Shown piece after piece: positions 1 to 8,413 of a DNA stretch of 51,645 nucleotides. Made by a program: the position numbers and the translations under genes. The notes under the pieces were generated by a model. The model saw nothing but the letters and a program-made list of their open reading frames with translations, did not search any database and was not told the DNA's origin. This DNA is from an uncultured Clostridium sp. (GTDB taxonomy: Bacteria > Bacillota > Clostridia > Clostridiales > Clostridiaceae): the NCBI GenBank assembly GCA_903789665.1, contig CAIFEX010000024.1, positions 1 through 51,645 on the forward strand. Direction: 5' to 3'. The stretch's first letter is position 1; every line of letters begins with the position of its first letter.

Positions 1-2
1 AA

Positions 3-278
3 TCTCTAATGGGAACTTTCTCAATTTATTTTGTACTATTTTTATTCTAGCATCAAGGTTACACCCTGGGAGTACCGCTTATCCATATGTTTTTAAGTTC
101 ACTGCTCAATTCCGTAACCAAAGACATGACTATATTCTTTCCCATGACTGTAAATTACTTCTATATCCTTCTGGGATTTGTTATAATATACTTTACCTAC
201 GAGCTGTCCAAAGTTCTAAGTAAGAGAAAGGTCAATGGCATTTCCATGACCGACTCTTTAAAATCGGAATCCGAATAG
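3..278 (+). pseudogene. C-terminal fragment of an FtsX-like ABC transporter permease, cut by the window edge
   Basis: The readable part runs from about position 51 to a TAG stop at 276-278. It ends with a hydrophobic segment (VNYFYILLGFVIIYFTYEL), a basic loop and the tail NGISMTDSLKSESE, which resembles the end of FtsX/MacB-type permeases. In the same frame a TAG at 48-50 interrupts the sequence, and the residues around it (SLMGTF before, GYTLGVPLIH after) look like one broken transmembrane region. The gene therefore either is disrupted or enters the window in another frame. A start at ATG 87 would give only a 63-residue piece with no ribosome binding site. The family call rests on the tail alone and is tentative. 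Confidence 0.4.
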
Positions 279-286
279 AAATAACC

Positions 287-325
287 GGGCGGCTACACGA
301 ACTCAATTGTGCCGCCGCCCTTAAT
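287..325. terminator. GC-rich hairpin between convergent genes
   Basis: GGGCGGC (287-293) pairs with GCCGCCC (314-320). It lies between the plus-strand permease tail and the minus-strand DUF4489-type gene. The T-run is weak (TTAATA), so termination strength is uncertain. Confidence 0.5.
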
Positions 326-337
326 ACAATCATGTCA

Positions 338-862
338 CTAACATGAGCATCCACATGTAGCTATTGCTCCTAGCGTCGCATTGTTGACAGAAATAGTCCC
401 TGCAGTAACTGTAGTAGTAACAACTACGCTGTAAGTGCAGCATCCTTTATCACAACTGCAATCACAATCACAGGTAAAAAATGAAAATGTGTCAGAACCT
501 ACAGCTACAGGCCCGTAAATCCATGATGGTCCGATTGGTATAGGATTAAGTTGATTTTCACATTGTTTATACACTTGAAAGCTCAAAGTACCGTTAATAG
601 CTGCCACAGTAACCAAATTACTTGCAAATTCCAGTTTTACACATGGATTACGCAATTTTGATGTATCTAAAGTAACACTAGCAACTGTAAAATCGCTTGA
701 AATCGTAACAAGCGGCAGTGTAGTAGATCTAGGGCACCCACACTTTATAATAGTTTCACATGTTTTTTTATCATTTTCACGACAATCGTAGTAATCATTC
801 TGCTTATCATTCTTATTGCACGGATCACAATTGTCTCTATAATATCTTGACATAGAATTCAT
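338..862 (-). CDS. Cys-rich DUF4489-type clostridial protein
   Basis: The start is ATG at 862 (MNSMSRYYRDNCDP), because AGGAGGA lies about 8 nt upstream of it. The longer frame to 1012 reads through the leader and the upstream gene's terminator. The product has 174 residues: a charged, Asn/Asp/Cys-rich head, then ETIIKCGCPRSTTLPLV, a beta-rich stretch containing LRNPCVKLEFASNLV, a Cys cluster (CDCDCSCDKGCC) and a C-terminal CGCSC. The CGCP...TLP and NPCVKLEFAS blocks are what I recall of DUF4489 proteins of clostridia, which have no assigned function and are often suspected of surface or spore roles. There is no signal peptide or membrane segment. The gene stands alone, with a terminator on each side. 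Confidence 0.6.
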   Translation of the reverse strand: MNSMSRYYRDNCDPCNKNDKQNDYYDCRENDKKTCETIIKCGCPRSTTLPLVTISSDFTVASVTLDTSKLRNPCVKLEFASNLVTVAAINGTLSFQVYKQCENQLNPIPIGPSWIYGPVAVGSDTFSFFTCDCDCSCDKGCCTYSVVVTTTVTAGTISVNNATLGAIATCGCSC

Positions 863-987
863 AAAAGAAATCCTCCTTTTTATATTCTGGGTAATATAAT
901 ATACAGTATTGTCATTAGCTTCTACTATAATATATGATGTGATTGGAAAAAGGTGATGGCAGTTAAAATTATTTTGAAATTTTAGAA

Positions 988-1024
988 ATAAAAAGAGCCG
1001 ATATGAAATCATCAGCTCTTTTAT
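988..1024 (-). terminator. Intrinsic terminator of the flavodoxin gene
   Basis: On the minus strand AAAAGAGC, a loop and GCTCTTTTTATT form a hairpin with a T-run directly after the flavodoxin stop. Confidence 0.75.
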
Positions 1025-1027
1025 AAA

Positions 1028-1483
1028 CTATGCATTTTTCTTCAACAATTCAGCTGCAAAATTTTCTGCCGCCTTCACGTCGTCTTCATTTGGCCTTCCC
1101 TTGGCCAATCCTCCAAAAACCTTAAAAGGTCCAAATGTATCAAAGCCCTTGCAGGCAAAACTTCCAATTACGTCAAAGCCTTTCTTTTCAAGTTTGTTTT
1201 TAAGTGAGTCATTGAAGCCCTTACTACCCTGTCCGCTGGTGGAAAAAACAAAGGCCTTTTTATTCTCAACATTTTCAAACTGATCCACGAGATTCAATAT
1301 GCTCTTGTGGAATTTCCCGTAAAATATCCCGGATCCAAAACCTATCAAATCATATTTGTCAAGTTCGCTTGTATTTACTTCCTCTGCGCTCATTATATCG
1401 CCCTTCAGCACCTGATTGATCTTCTTTGCAATCTTCTCCGTGTTCTTGTGTTCCACAGACTTGTAAATTATCAAACTATTCAC
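1028..1483 (-). CDS. Flavodoxin-domain protein
   Basis: The 151-residue single-domain protein begins MNSLIIYKSVEHKNTEKIA, matching the first beta strand and FMN phosphate loop of flavodoxins, although that loop is less Ser/Thr-rich than usual. YDLIGFGSGIFYGKFH (about 44-60) is the second FMN-contact region, and AFVFSTSGQG (about 77-86) the third. A GFDTFGPF segment follows, as in the clostridial flavodoxin/protoporphyrinogen-oxidase-like group. It is probably a soluble electron carrier or a flavodoxin-fold oxidoreductase. It is monocistronic, with its own terminator. The partner cannot be inferred from the neighbours. Confidence 0.85.
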   Translation of the reverse strand: MNSLIIYKSVEHKNTEKIAKKINQVLKGDIMSAEEVNTSELDKYDLIGFGSGIFYGKFHKSILNLVDQFENVENKKAFVFSTSGQGSKGFNDSLKNKLEKKGFDVIGSFACKGFDTFGPFKVFGGLAKGRPNEDDVKAAENFAAELLKKNA

Positions 1484-1615
1484 TTTACACCAATCCTTTC
1501 ATAATTATAGTATGTACTTCTACATTTAAAAAAATCGGTCGATAATCTGTAATATCCTAACACTTTTAGGATTCATTACATATTATATACTAATATATTT
1601 TATAGAGGTGATTTT

Positions 1616-2260
1616 ATGAGCAATATAAGGCCCGAAACTTTTGATTTCAAATCAGTTAAAGGTATCACGGCAAAACAGCTGGATGAACATTACAAACTGT
1701 ATCTGGGATATGTAACCATACTGAATAAAATTTGGAACACCCCTTATGCAGCCGCAAACTTTAGAGACAGCAATTCAACTTATTCAGCAATGCGAAGCTT
1801 AAAACGCGGCGAAACATATGCCCTGGATGGTGTGAAACTTCATAATCTTTATTTTGAAAACATGACCGGCGGCAGCAACTCACCACAGGGTCCTGTCTTC
1901 AATGCTATAGAAAACCAATTTTCTTCTTATGATAATTTTATATCATATCTTACAGATGTAGGATTATCAGTCAGGGGCTGGGCAGTACTATCCATTGATT
2001 CTCTGGACAATAAACTCCATATAATAGGAAGTGATTCCCACGACAATGGAGCAGTGTGGCTTTCCTGTCCCATATTAGTCATGGATGTTTACGAGCATGC
2101 TTATTTCATGGATTTTGGAACGGACAGGAAAAAATATATTTCCACATTTATTCAAAATATAAACTGGAAGGTTTTAAACAACAGATTCAAAAAGTACATT
2201 TCCTCCATACAATACATGAATATACAGCCCTTTAGGCAGTGCCCCTTCAGGTATTTTTAA
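1616..2260 (+). CDS. Divergent Fe/Mn superoxide dismutase family protein
   Basis: The protein has 214 residues; TAGAGGTG precedes the ATG. The four metal ligands of the Fe/Mn-SOD fold can be placed: His in LDEHYKLYL (about 25), His in VKLHNLYFENM (about 75), and Asp and His in VMDVYEHAYFMDF (about 157-165). The usual D-x-W-E-H-A signature is D-V-Y-E-H-A here, so the Trp is replaced. The second-shell His/Tyr of the canonical N-terminal HxxxHHxxY region are not preserved. The family is clear, but activity as an efficient superoxide dismutase is less so. The gene ends 8 bp from the convergent rarA stop. Confidence 0.85.
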   Translation: MSNIRPETFDFKSVKGITAKQLDEHYKLYLGYVTILNKIWNTPYAAANFRDSNSTYSAMRSLKRGETYALDGVKLHNLYFENMTGGSNSPQGPVFNAIENQFSSYDNFISYLTDVGLSVRGWAVLSIDSLDNKLHIIGSDSHDNGAVWLSCPILVMDVYEHAYFMDFGTDRKKYISTFIQNINWKVLNNRFKKYISSIQYMNIQPFRQCPFRYF

Positions 2261-2268
2261 AAATTAAT

Positions 2269-3588
2269 TCAGTGTTTACTCTTTATTTTTCTTATATTCA
2301 GCAATCTCTCCTTCACTTTTTTTTCAAAACCTTCATCAGAGGGAAAATAATACTGTCTATCTCTCAAATTATCTGGCAGACATTGCATGTCTGTCGTTTT
2401 TTCTGCAAAATTGTGGGCATATTTGTATCCCTTTCCATACCCTAAATCATGCATCAGTTTTGTAGGTGCATTTCTCAGATGAAGTGGGACTCCCTGGGAA
2501 ATAGTATCAAGTGCATCTTTTTTTGCACTATTATATGCCCTATAGAGAGAATTCGACTTCGGAGCGGATGACATGTAAACTACAGCTTCCGTAAGGTTCA
2601 CACTGCACTCGGGCATACCTATGAAATGGGCTGCATTATATGCGGAAACTGCCACTTCCATAGCTTTTGGATCCGCCATTCCTATATCTTCAGAGGAAAA
2701 ACGTATTATCCTTCTTGCTACATAAAGAGGATCCTCCCCCGACTCCAAAATTCTGGCAAGCCAATAAACTGAAGCATCCGTGTCACTGTTTCTCATAGAC
2801 TTGTGGAGGGCCGAAATGAGATTGTAATGTTCCTCACCATTTTTATCGTAGAGCAGTGTTTTCTTGCCTATACACTGCTCTATCGCCTCTTCTGTGACAT
2901 TTGAAGTGCTTACATTGTCGATACAGCTCATTACGGCAATTTCCAGCACATTCAAAGCGCGCCTGGCATCCCCGTTTGAATATATGGCTATGGTCTTCAG
3001 CATATCATCTGTAATATTTACTTTTAAATATCCAAAGCCCCTTTTATCCTCTATTGCCCTTTTTAATAACTGAACAATATCACCTGTAGTAAGGGGATGA
3101 AGTACAAAAACCCTGCATCTTGACAACAGTGCAGAATTTATCTCAAAAGAGGGGTTTTCCGTAGTAGCACCTATAAGTATTACATCTCCATTTTCCACAG
3201 CAGGAAGAAAAGTATCCTGCTGTGCCTTGTTGAATCTATGAATTTCATCTACGAACAAAATTGTCCTGATACCCATTCTCCTGTTCTTTTTTGCAGCTGC
3301 CATAACTTCCTTTATCTCTTTAACGCCGGAGGTGGTAGCGCTAAAATTTATAAATTTAGCTTTGGTAGCGGAGGCAATTATCCTAGCCAAAGTGGTTTTT
3401 CCGACTCCCGGTGGGCCCCAGAATATCATCGAGCTTATATTATCCGTATATATTAAATTTCTAAGTATTTTCCCCTTTCCAAGTATGTGTTTCTGGCCAA
3501 TATATTCCTCCAAATTATTAGGCCTTATTCTATCTGCCAGAGGAGAAGACACCTTTTTATCAAACATCGACCCCTGTACATAATCCAT
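2269..3588 (-). CDS. rarA: Replication-associated recombination protein A (RarA/MgsA) AAA+ ATPase
   Basis: RarA is the clamp-loader-like ATPase that acts at stalled replication forks. Visible motifs are Walker A GPPGVGKTT (about 58-66), Walker B ILFVDEIH (about 110-117), sensor 1 LIGATTENPSF and the arginine finger ALLSRCR. The C-terminal part has the family's helical/tetramerisation region (DVYWLARILESGEDPLY-like segment, IIRFSSEDIGMADP). I chose ATG 3588, which has AAGGTG six bases upstream. An in-frame GTG at 3597 is possible but would overlap that site. Length (439 aa) is normal for the family. It sits at the end of a minus-strand run with the EamA and ProX genes, 22 bp after the EamA stop. 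Confidence 0.93.
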   Translation of the reverse strand: MDYVQGSMFDKKVSSPLADRIRPNNLEEYIGQKHILGKGKILRNLIYTDNISSMIFWGPPGVGKTTLARIIASATKAKFINFSATTSGVKEIKEVMAAAKKNRRMGIRTILFVDEIHRFNKAQQDTFLPAVENGDVILIGATTENPSFEINSALLSRCRVFVLHPLTTGDIVQLLKRAIEDKRGFGYLKVNITDDMLKTIAIYSNGDARRALNVLEIAVMSCIDNVSTSNVTEEAIEQCIGKKTLLYDKNGEEHYNLISALHKSMRNSDTDASVYWLARILESGEDPLYVARRIIRFSSEDIGMADPKAMEVAVSAYNAAHFIGMPECSVNLTEAVVYMSSAPKSNSLYRAYNSAKKDALDTISQGVPLHLRNAPTKLMHDLGYGKGYKYAHNFAEKTTDMQCLPDNLRDRQYYFPSDEGFEKKVKERLLNIRKIKSKH

Positions 3589-3610
3589 ATCAAACACCTT
3601 AATTCTAAAT

Positions 3611-4474
3611 TTAATCTATTTTTCTAATGCTGCATACGGAATAGACGACTAAAACTGCCCCTAAAACCTGGATTAAAGTCACAGACTCTCCCAGTACAAA
3701 AAAGGAAAGCAGCATTGCAGTAGGTATCTCCAAATTTTCCACTATCGAAACCTTCAAAGCCCCTATATCCTTTATTGCCGCATACAACAGAGTCAGCGGT
3801 ATTATCTCACAAAACACAGCTAGAATCACAATACATACACCAAGTTTAACATTCAGTTCCCTCTCAAGTACGGTCTTTGGAGAAATAAAAACAAGCAAAA
3901 ACAAAAATGAAAAAATAATCGAGTAAAAATTTATGGTAAGTGGATTTAAGCTTTTCATATTTTTTTCAGAATATATATTCATAAAAGCATAAAAAAGTGC
4001 CGATAAAAGCCCAAATATACAGCCTTTTGCAGAAAAGGCAATATTCCTGCCGGCAAGCCCCAAACTTAAAAAGCATCCTGTAAAAGCTGCGGCAAGAGCA
4101 AAAATCTTGCTGAAACCAATTCTATTTCCTTCAATAATACAGGAGTAAAGAAAAACCATTATGGGATAGGTATAAAGTAATATGGTAACCACGGAAACAT
4201 CCAGATAATTAAATGCCCCATAGTAAAAAACCGTCATGAGTGTATTGCCTACTATTCCTAAGACAGCCGTATGACACAGGTTTCTTTTATTTATCCTCAA
4301 AGTATCCCTATCAATAATTGCCATGGCAAAAAACATAACAGGAATAGATACCATGTACTGTAAAAGCATTATACTCATGGAATCCATGCCTTCTGAAAAG
4401 GCAATTTTTATTATAATACCGGAAGAACCAAACAGCACAGCAGATACTGCAGCATATAGATATCCTCTTTTCAT
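3611..4474 (-). CDS. EamA/DMT-superfamily transporter
   Basis: About 287 residues with roughly ten hydrophobic segments arranged as two EamA repeats. The first begins GYLYAAVSAVLFGSSGIIIK; the second begins around KGCIFGLLSALFYAFMNIYSEK. It is an inner-membrane metabolite exporter or permease of unknown substrate. The start ATG 4474 (MKRGYL) is preferred because GGGAAG lies seven bases before it; the upstream ATG 4489 has no such site. It follows the ProX gene closely (about 20 bp), so the two are probably cotranscribed, and a role in amino acid export would fit but is not shown. Confidence 0.85.
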   Translation of the reverse strand: MKRGYLYAAVSAVLFGSSGIIIKIAFSEGMDSMSIMLLQYMVSIPVMFFAMAIIDRDTLRINKRNLCHTAVLGIVGNTLMTVFYYGAFNYLDVSVVTILLYTYPIMVFLYSCIIEGNRIGFSKIFALAAAFTGCFLSLGLAGRNIAFSAKGCIFGLLSALFYAFMNIYSEKNMKSLNPLTINFYSIIFSFLFLLVFISPKTVLERELNVKLGVCIVILAVFCEIIPLTLLYAAIKDIGALKVSIVENLEIPTAMLLSFFVLGESVTLIQVLGAVLVVYSVCSIRKID

Positions 4475-4493
4475 GAAGCATCTTCCCATATAT

Positions 4494-4991
4494 TCAGATT
4501 TTCATGTAAGACACATCATTTTCAGTCCACTTCAGGAATTTTTGGAAATCCCCAGTTGAAATAACCAGCGTTGCAGTATTCACATTGGGATGAAATCCGA
4601 TCTTTTCCCCTTTAAGTATGTCACTGTCAATTATCACCTTTACACATTTGCCGCTGTCATTGACCAAACCAAAGGGACTTACGGAACCGGGTTTCAGGCC
4701 CAAATATTTTTCCAGTCTTTTTTCTGAAGCAAAAGACAGCGGAGTACTTCCAACCTGTTTGGAAAGTTTTTTTAAATCTGCCCGTTTTGAATCCTTCATA
4801 ACCACCAAATAGTGAATATTTCCCTTTCTATTTCTAAGGAAAAGATTTTTTGTATGATTGCCCGGGATATGTACATCCAATTTATTTACATCCTCCACGG
4901 TATAAACCGGTTTATGAGTATATTTTTCATATTTTATTCCTATTTCATTTAAAACATCATAGACCTTCTTTTCACTTTCACTGGCCACCAT
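4494..4991 (-). CDS. ProX/YbaK-family prolyl-tRNA deacylase (PrdX-like)
   Basis: The protein has 165 residues and is a stand-alone editing domain related to the prolyl-tRNA synthetase INS domain. Recognisable blocks are KNLFLRNRKGNIHYLVVM (substrate-pocket strand), ADLKKLSKQVG, the loop GLKPGSVSPFGL and FHPNVNTATLVIS. Members of this group (ProXp-ala, PrdX of clostridia) hydrolyse mischarged alanyl-tRNA(Pro) in trans; which tRNA this one edits cannot be read from sequence. AAGGAAAG precedes ATG 4991. Confidence 0.88.
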   Translation of the reverse strand: MVASESEKKVYDVLNEIGIKYEKYTHKPVYTVEDVNKLDVHIPGNHTKNLFLRNRKGNIHYLVVMKDSKRADLKKLSKQVGSTPLSFASEKRLEKYLGLKPGSVSPFGLVNDSGKCVKVIIDSDILKGEKIGFHPNVNTATLVISTGDFQKFLKWTENDVSYMKI

Positions 4992-5135
4992 CTTTTTTCA
5001 CTTTCCTTTCTTTTACCGCTAAAATATATTTTAATATTACTTATTATGATATCATTAAAAAGCTCATTTTCAAAATATATTTTCCTTATCAAACAATACC
5101 ATATGTATTATAATAGGTAGAAGGAGGGATGAAAC

Positions 5136-6425
5136 ATGAATAAATTAAAATCCATTTCAACTTTTATATTGTGTACTGTCTTTGTATTTGCATCAAATTT
5201 TATACCATCTGAAAAAGTTTCTGCAAATACTTCAAGAATTGGCGGACAGAACAGATATGAAACTTCCATAAATATATCCCAAAATGGATGGACAAGTTCA
5301 AAATATGTAATTCTGGCTTCAGGACAGGATTATGCAGATGCACTCTGTGCAGCTCCTATTGCAAATAAGTACGGTGCACCTATACTGTTGATTCCAAATA
5401 ATTCCCTGGATGAAAATGTAAAAGAAGAAATCACAAGATTAAAGGCAGATCAGATAATAGAAATGGGCGGACCCTATTCAATTTCATACAATGTGGAAAA
5501 TCAGCTGAAATCCATGGGTTTGAATGTACAGCGTCTTGGAGGGGCTGACAGGTATGAAACTTCCGTAATCGCAGCTGAAGCTCTCGGTAAACCAAGTAAA
5601 GTGGCAGTAGCTTCCGGAGAAGGTTACGCAGACGCCCTTTCCATAGCACCAATAGCTGCAAGACAGGGCATGCCCATACTTCTGACAAACAAGAACGCCG
5701 TACCCGAAACCGTTGAGGAATACATAGATAGCAACAAATCCAACATACTGCAAACTTATGTTGTAGGGGGAAACGGCGTGATACCAGGCAGCACTTTGGG
5801 CTCCATACCAAATGTAATAAGAATATCCGGCATCAACAGATACGAAACCAATGTGAATGTGCTGAATAAATTCAAATCCAGCATCGACCTTGATAATGTC
5901 TATCTGTCAAGGGGAGAAGGCCCTGCGGGGAATGAATTTGCAGATGCACTCTCAGCTTCCGCACTGGCGGCAAAGAAAAACGCGCCTATTATTTTAGTAG
6001 AGGACAATTTAAATAAAAATACGAAAGATTTTATAAAAAACAACATAAGTGCCACAGCAAATATTGTAGCTGTAGGAGGTCAGATATCCGTTTCGGATTA
6101 TTTGCTTACCCGTATAGAACTTATAGTACTTATTAACGGCATTGACAGCAGGCTCCAAACTATAGAGGATTCTACAGACAATCCAGATGAAAAGGATGCG
6201 GTTTTTCAGATAGTGGATAATCTAAATGACCTTATTTCAAATAAGCTGGATAACGTAAGCACAATAGTGTCCGATATAAAATCAAACAAGGAAAAAATAC
6301 ATGAAATCTTACAAAATCTCTCAGAAGTAGAAAGAGATGACCTTCAGAACAGAATAGATGCCGATAATATACTGCACCAGTATCTGGATACACTGCAGCA
6401 ATTAATAAATGCATTGCAATGGTGA
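5136..6425 (+). CDS. Secreted cell-wall-binding protein with three CWB2 repeats
   Basis: The protein has 429 residues. A signal peptide (MNKLKSISTFILCTVFVFAS, cleavage probably near VSA-NT) is followed by three putative cell-wall-binding repeat 2 units (PF04122), each starting with an RIGGxxRYETS-type motif: RIGGQNRYETS, RLGGADRYETS and RISGINRYETN. Each also carries a SGxxYADALxxAPIA-type core. CWB2 triplets anchor clostridial surface proteins non-covalently to secondary wall polymers. The C-terminal 110 residues are acidic, predicted coiled coil (LDNVSTIVSDIKSNKEK...), with no enzymatic domain. AAGGAGGGATGAAAC-ATG is a strong ribosome binding site. The gene is monocistronic. Confidence 0.9.
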   Translation: MNKLKSISTFILCTVFVFASNFIPSEKVSANTSRIGGQNRYETSINISQNGWTSSKYVILASGQDYADALCAAPIANKYGAPILLIPNNSLDENVKEEITRLKADQIIEMGGPYSISYNVENQLKSMGLNVQRLGGADRYETSVIAAEALGKPSKVAVASGEGYADALSIAPIAARQGMPILLTNKNAVPETVEEYIDSNKSNILQTYVVGGNGVIPGSTLGSIPNVIRISGINRYETNVNVLNKFKSSIDLDNVYLSRGEGPAGNEFADALSASALAAKKNAPIILVEDNLNKNTKDFIKNNISATANIVAVGGQISVSDYLLTRIELIVLINGIDSRLQTIEDSTDNPDEKDAVFQIVDNLNDLISNKLDNVSTIVSDIKSNKEKIHEILQNLSEVERDDLQNRIDADNILHQYLDTLQQLINALQW

Positions 6426-6428
6426 TTA

Positions 6429-6462
6429 AATAAGCTGCCTGCCTGCTGCAGCAGCTTATCTT
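6429..6462 (+). terminator. Hairpin after the CWB2 protein gene
   Basis: ATAAGCTGC pairs with GCAGCTTAT just after the stop codon. It has no good T-run, so it may be a weak or factor-assisted terminator. Confidence 0.4.
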
Positions 6463-6544
6463 CCAATTAAATAGAAATTGCGTGAAATATAAAGATATTC
6501 TCATGTATTTAACGGTAAAAATCCCATTGACAACATTTTATATA

Positions 6545-6573
6545 TTGTATTTACAACAGTTTTACTTTATAAT
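6545..6573 (+). promoter_or_regulatory. Probable promoter of the Tyr T-box leader
   Basis: TTGTAT (6545-6550), a 17-bp spacer and a perfect TATAAT (6568-6573). The predicted start lies about 20 bp before stem I of the T-box. Confidence 0.5.
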
Positions 6574-6596
6574 AATTTGTAAATATATGAAGTTAT

Positions 6597-6818
6597 GATA
6601 GAAAGAAGTAATAAATTATATCAATAAGAGAAGCAGTGGCGGGTGCAAACTGTATGATAGAATTTATGAAATACATTCTTGAACTGCAGGCTGAAATCTT
6701 CAGTAAGCCGTGCCGTTTAACTTGCGTTAAAAGTAAGAGATAAACAGCAAAGTTTTGTTTTCAAAGTAGGGTGGTACCACGATTGAGTTTCGTCCCTTAA
6801 TCGCAGGTGCTTTTTTTA
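6597..6818 (+). ncRNA. T-box riboswitch, specifier probably UAC (Tyr)
   Basis: Stem I has AAGUAA on its 5' side and a distal GCAG...GGGUGCAAACUG element. Its 3' specifier strand is UGAA-A-UAC-A (codon at 6672-6674). The lower helix pairs AGAA with UUCU. The Ile T-box elsewhere in the window has the same spacing (UGAA-A-AUC-A), which supports UAC over the alternative AUA. The T-box motif AGGGUGGUACCACG is at 6768-6781. The terminator is unusual: GUACC and CGAUU, part of the T-box itself, pair with AAUCG and GGUGC ahead of seven U. It is upstream of the Na+/solute symporter gene. Confidence 0.85.
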
Positions 6819-6858
6819 TTCCCGCTTTAAAAATTTCAAAATTTGCCATTTGTTTAAT

Positions 6859-6907
6859 CAGGGTGGTACCACGACTTTTTCGTCCCTCGGCCAGGGACGT
6901 TTTTTTA
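6859..6907 (+). ncRNA. Second T-box antiterminator/terminator module without a stem I
   Basis: A second AGGGUGGUACCACG (6860-6873) is followed by CGUCCCU...AGGGACG and seven U, a canonical T-box terminator. Only about 40 nt separate it from the first terminator, which is too short for its own stem I and specifier. The symporter start codon follows 39 nt later. Confidence 0.8.
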
Positions 6908-6945
6908 TTATTTAATCAACAATAAATGAAGGAGATCTGTAAAAA

Positions 6946-8367
6946 ATGAATATATCATTGATAATCATAATTCTATATATATCTGCATTATTTATAATAA
7001 GCCTTTTTGCCCGAAAAAAAGCTATAAAGGGAGGCGAAAGTTATACCCTTGCAGGAAGGCAGCTCACCACCCCGCTTGTAACCTGTTCATTGATAGGACT
7101 CGCCATAGGCGGGGCTTCTACCATAGGCGTTGCCGAACAGGCTTACAGCATAGGATTATCCGCAGGCTGGTACAATGTAGCATGGGGTACCGGCGCCATT
7201 TTGATGGGACTCCTGGTAGCAGGGAAATACAGGAAATTCAATGTAGCCACCGTTCCAGAATTACTGGGAAAATTTTATGATAAAAAGGGAAAAACCGTCT
7301 GTGTCATATGCCAGATAATCATACTTGTGGTAATCATGTCACTGCAGTACATTGCCGGCGGATCCATCTTGTCTTCATTGCTTCCAGGAGTATTCACATT
7401 AAAAACAGGCATGGTGGTAAGTGCCTGTGTGTTTATAGGAATAACTTTCATAGGTGGAATGTGGTCTGCAGGACTCTGCAATACCTTTAATGTCCCTATA
7501 AAATATACAGGAATAATACTATGCACCGTTCTGGCAGTGGCCTCTGGAGGAGGATTTGAAAACATAAAACTCAAGCTTCCTCAAAATATAGATTATTTCA
7601 GCCCCGTAAACGGCACCAGCATATGGATAATTTTAAGCTGGTTTCTCATAATGATCACACAGGTTATGTCCATGCAGGGACCTGTGCAATTGGCTTTCGC
7701 TGCCAAAGATTCAAAGACTGCAAAAAAATCCTTTATAATAGCTGGTTTTCTCATGATTCCGATAGGATTTTTATGCGCAATAATAGGTATAGCAGCCAGA
7801 ACTGCCTTCCCCAATGTGAGCGGTACTCTGGCCCTGCCCAAGATGATATTGTCATTGAATCCCGTAGCTGCAGGCCTGACTCTTGCAGCTCTCTGGGCCG
7901 CAGATGTATCCACTGCCTGCAGCCTGCTTTTGGGGGCATCCACACTTTTTACACAGGACATATACAAATCATTTATAAATCCAGGGATGAAAGAGGAAAA
8001 TTCCATTATCATGAACAAGACATTTGTAATTTTAATAGGCATATTAACTTTTATACTAGCTTTGTCGATATCAGGTATATTAAAAGCTATATCGATAGGT
8101 TTGAGTTTAAGCACGGCTTTCACCATAGTGTTTCTGTTTACCGTATTTGCACCGAATTTATGTAGAAAAAGCTCTGCTTTCTATACTACTTTGACAGGCA
8201 TCACAGTGTTATTTTTATGGGAGCTCATACCTTCTTTCAGAATTTTTCCCCATGTGATATACATGGAATGGCTATCCTGTCTCTGTGTTTTCTTTTTAAT
8301 ATCATTGATTGACAAAAGAGCTATAAGCACAACTAAAATCTCCAAATCCATCAAAAATGTCATATAA
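6946..8367 (+). CDS. Sodium:solute symporter (SSS) family protein, candidate Tyr/aromatic amino acid transporter
   Basis: 473 residues with about 13 hydrophobic segments. The early segment carries YTLAGRQLTTPLVTCSLIGLAIGGAS, typical of the SSS/PutP superfamily (Na+ site residues in TM1 and a later ALWAADVSTACSLLLGAS segment corresponding to TM8). It acts in the cytoplasmic membrane as a Na+-coupled importer. The family gives no substrate, but the UAC T-box leader implies induction when tRNA-Tyr is uncharged, so tyrosine or an aromatic precursor is the leading inference. AAGGAGATCTGTAAAA precedes the ATG. It is a single-gene unit ended by a strong bidirectional hairpin. Confidence 0.88.
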   Translation: MNISLIIIILYISALFIISLFARKKAIKGGESYTLAGRQLTTPLVTCSLIGLAIGGASTIGVAEQAYSIGLSAGWYNVAWGTGAILMGLLVAGKYRKFNVATVPELLGKFYDKKGKTVCVICQIIILVVIMSLQYIAGGSILSSLLPGVFTLKTGMVVSACVFIGITFIGGMWSAGLCNTFNVPIKYTGIILCTVLAVASGGGFENIKLKLPQNIDYFSPVNGTSIWIILSWFLIMITQVMSMQGPVQLAFAAKDSKTAKKSFIIAGFLMIPIGFLCAIIGIAARTAFPNVSGTLALPKMILSLNPVAAGLTLAALWAADVSTACSLLLGASTLFTQDIYKSFINPGMKEENSIIMNKTFVILIGILTFILALSISGILKAISIGLSLSTAFTIVFLFTVFAPNLCRKSSAFYTTLTGITVLFLWELIPSFRIFPHVIYMEWLSCLCVFFLISLIDKRAISTTKISKSIKNVI

Positions 8368-8372
8368 AATAT

Positions 8373-8405
8373 TAAAACTGCGGTAAAATTTACCGCAGTT
8401 TTAAT
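8373..8405. terminator. Bidirectional terminator between the symporter and dehydrogenase genes
   Basis: AAAACTGCGGTAAA pairs with TTTACCGCAGTTTT. It has T-runs on both strands and serves the two convergent units. Confidence 0.85.
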
Positions 8406-8413
8406 TGTTTTAA

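Noticed and set aside
7593-8165. Long frames on both strands inside the symporter gene
   Set aside because: Low-complexity shadows of a membrane protein; no starts with ribosome binding sites.
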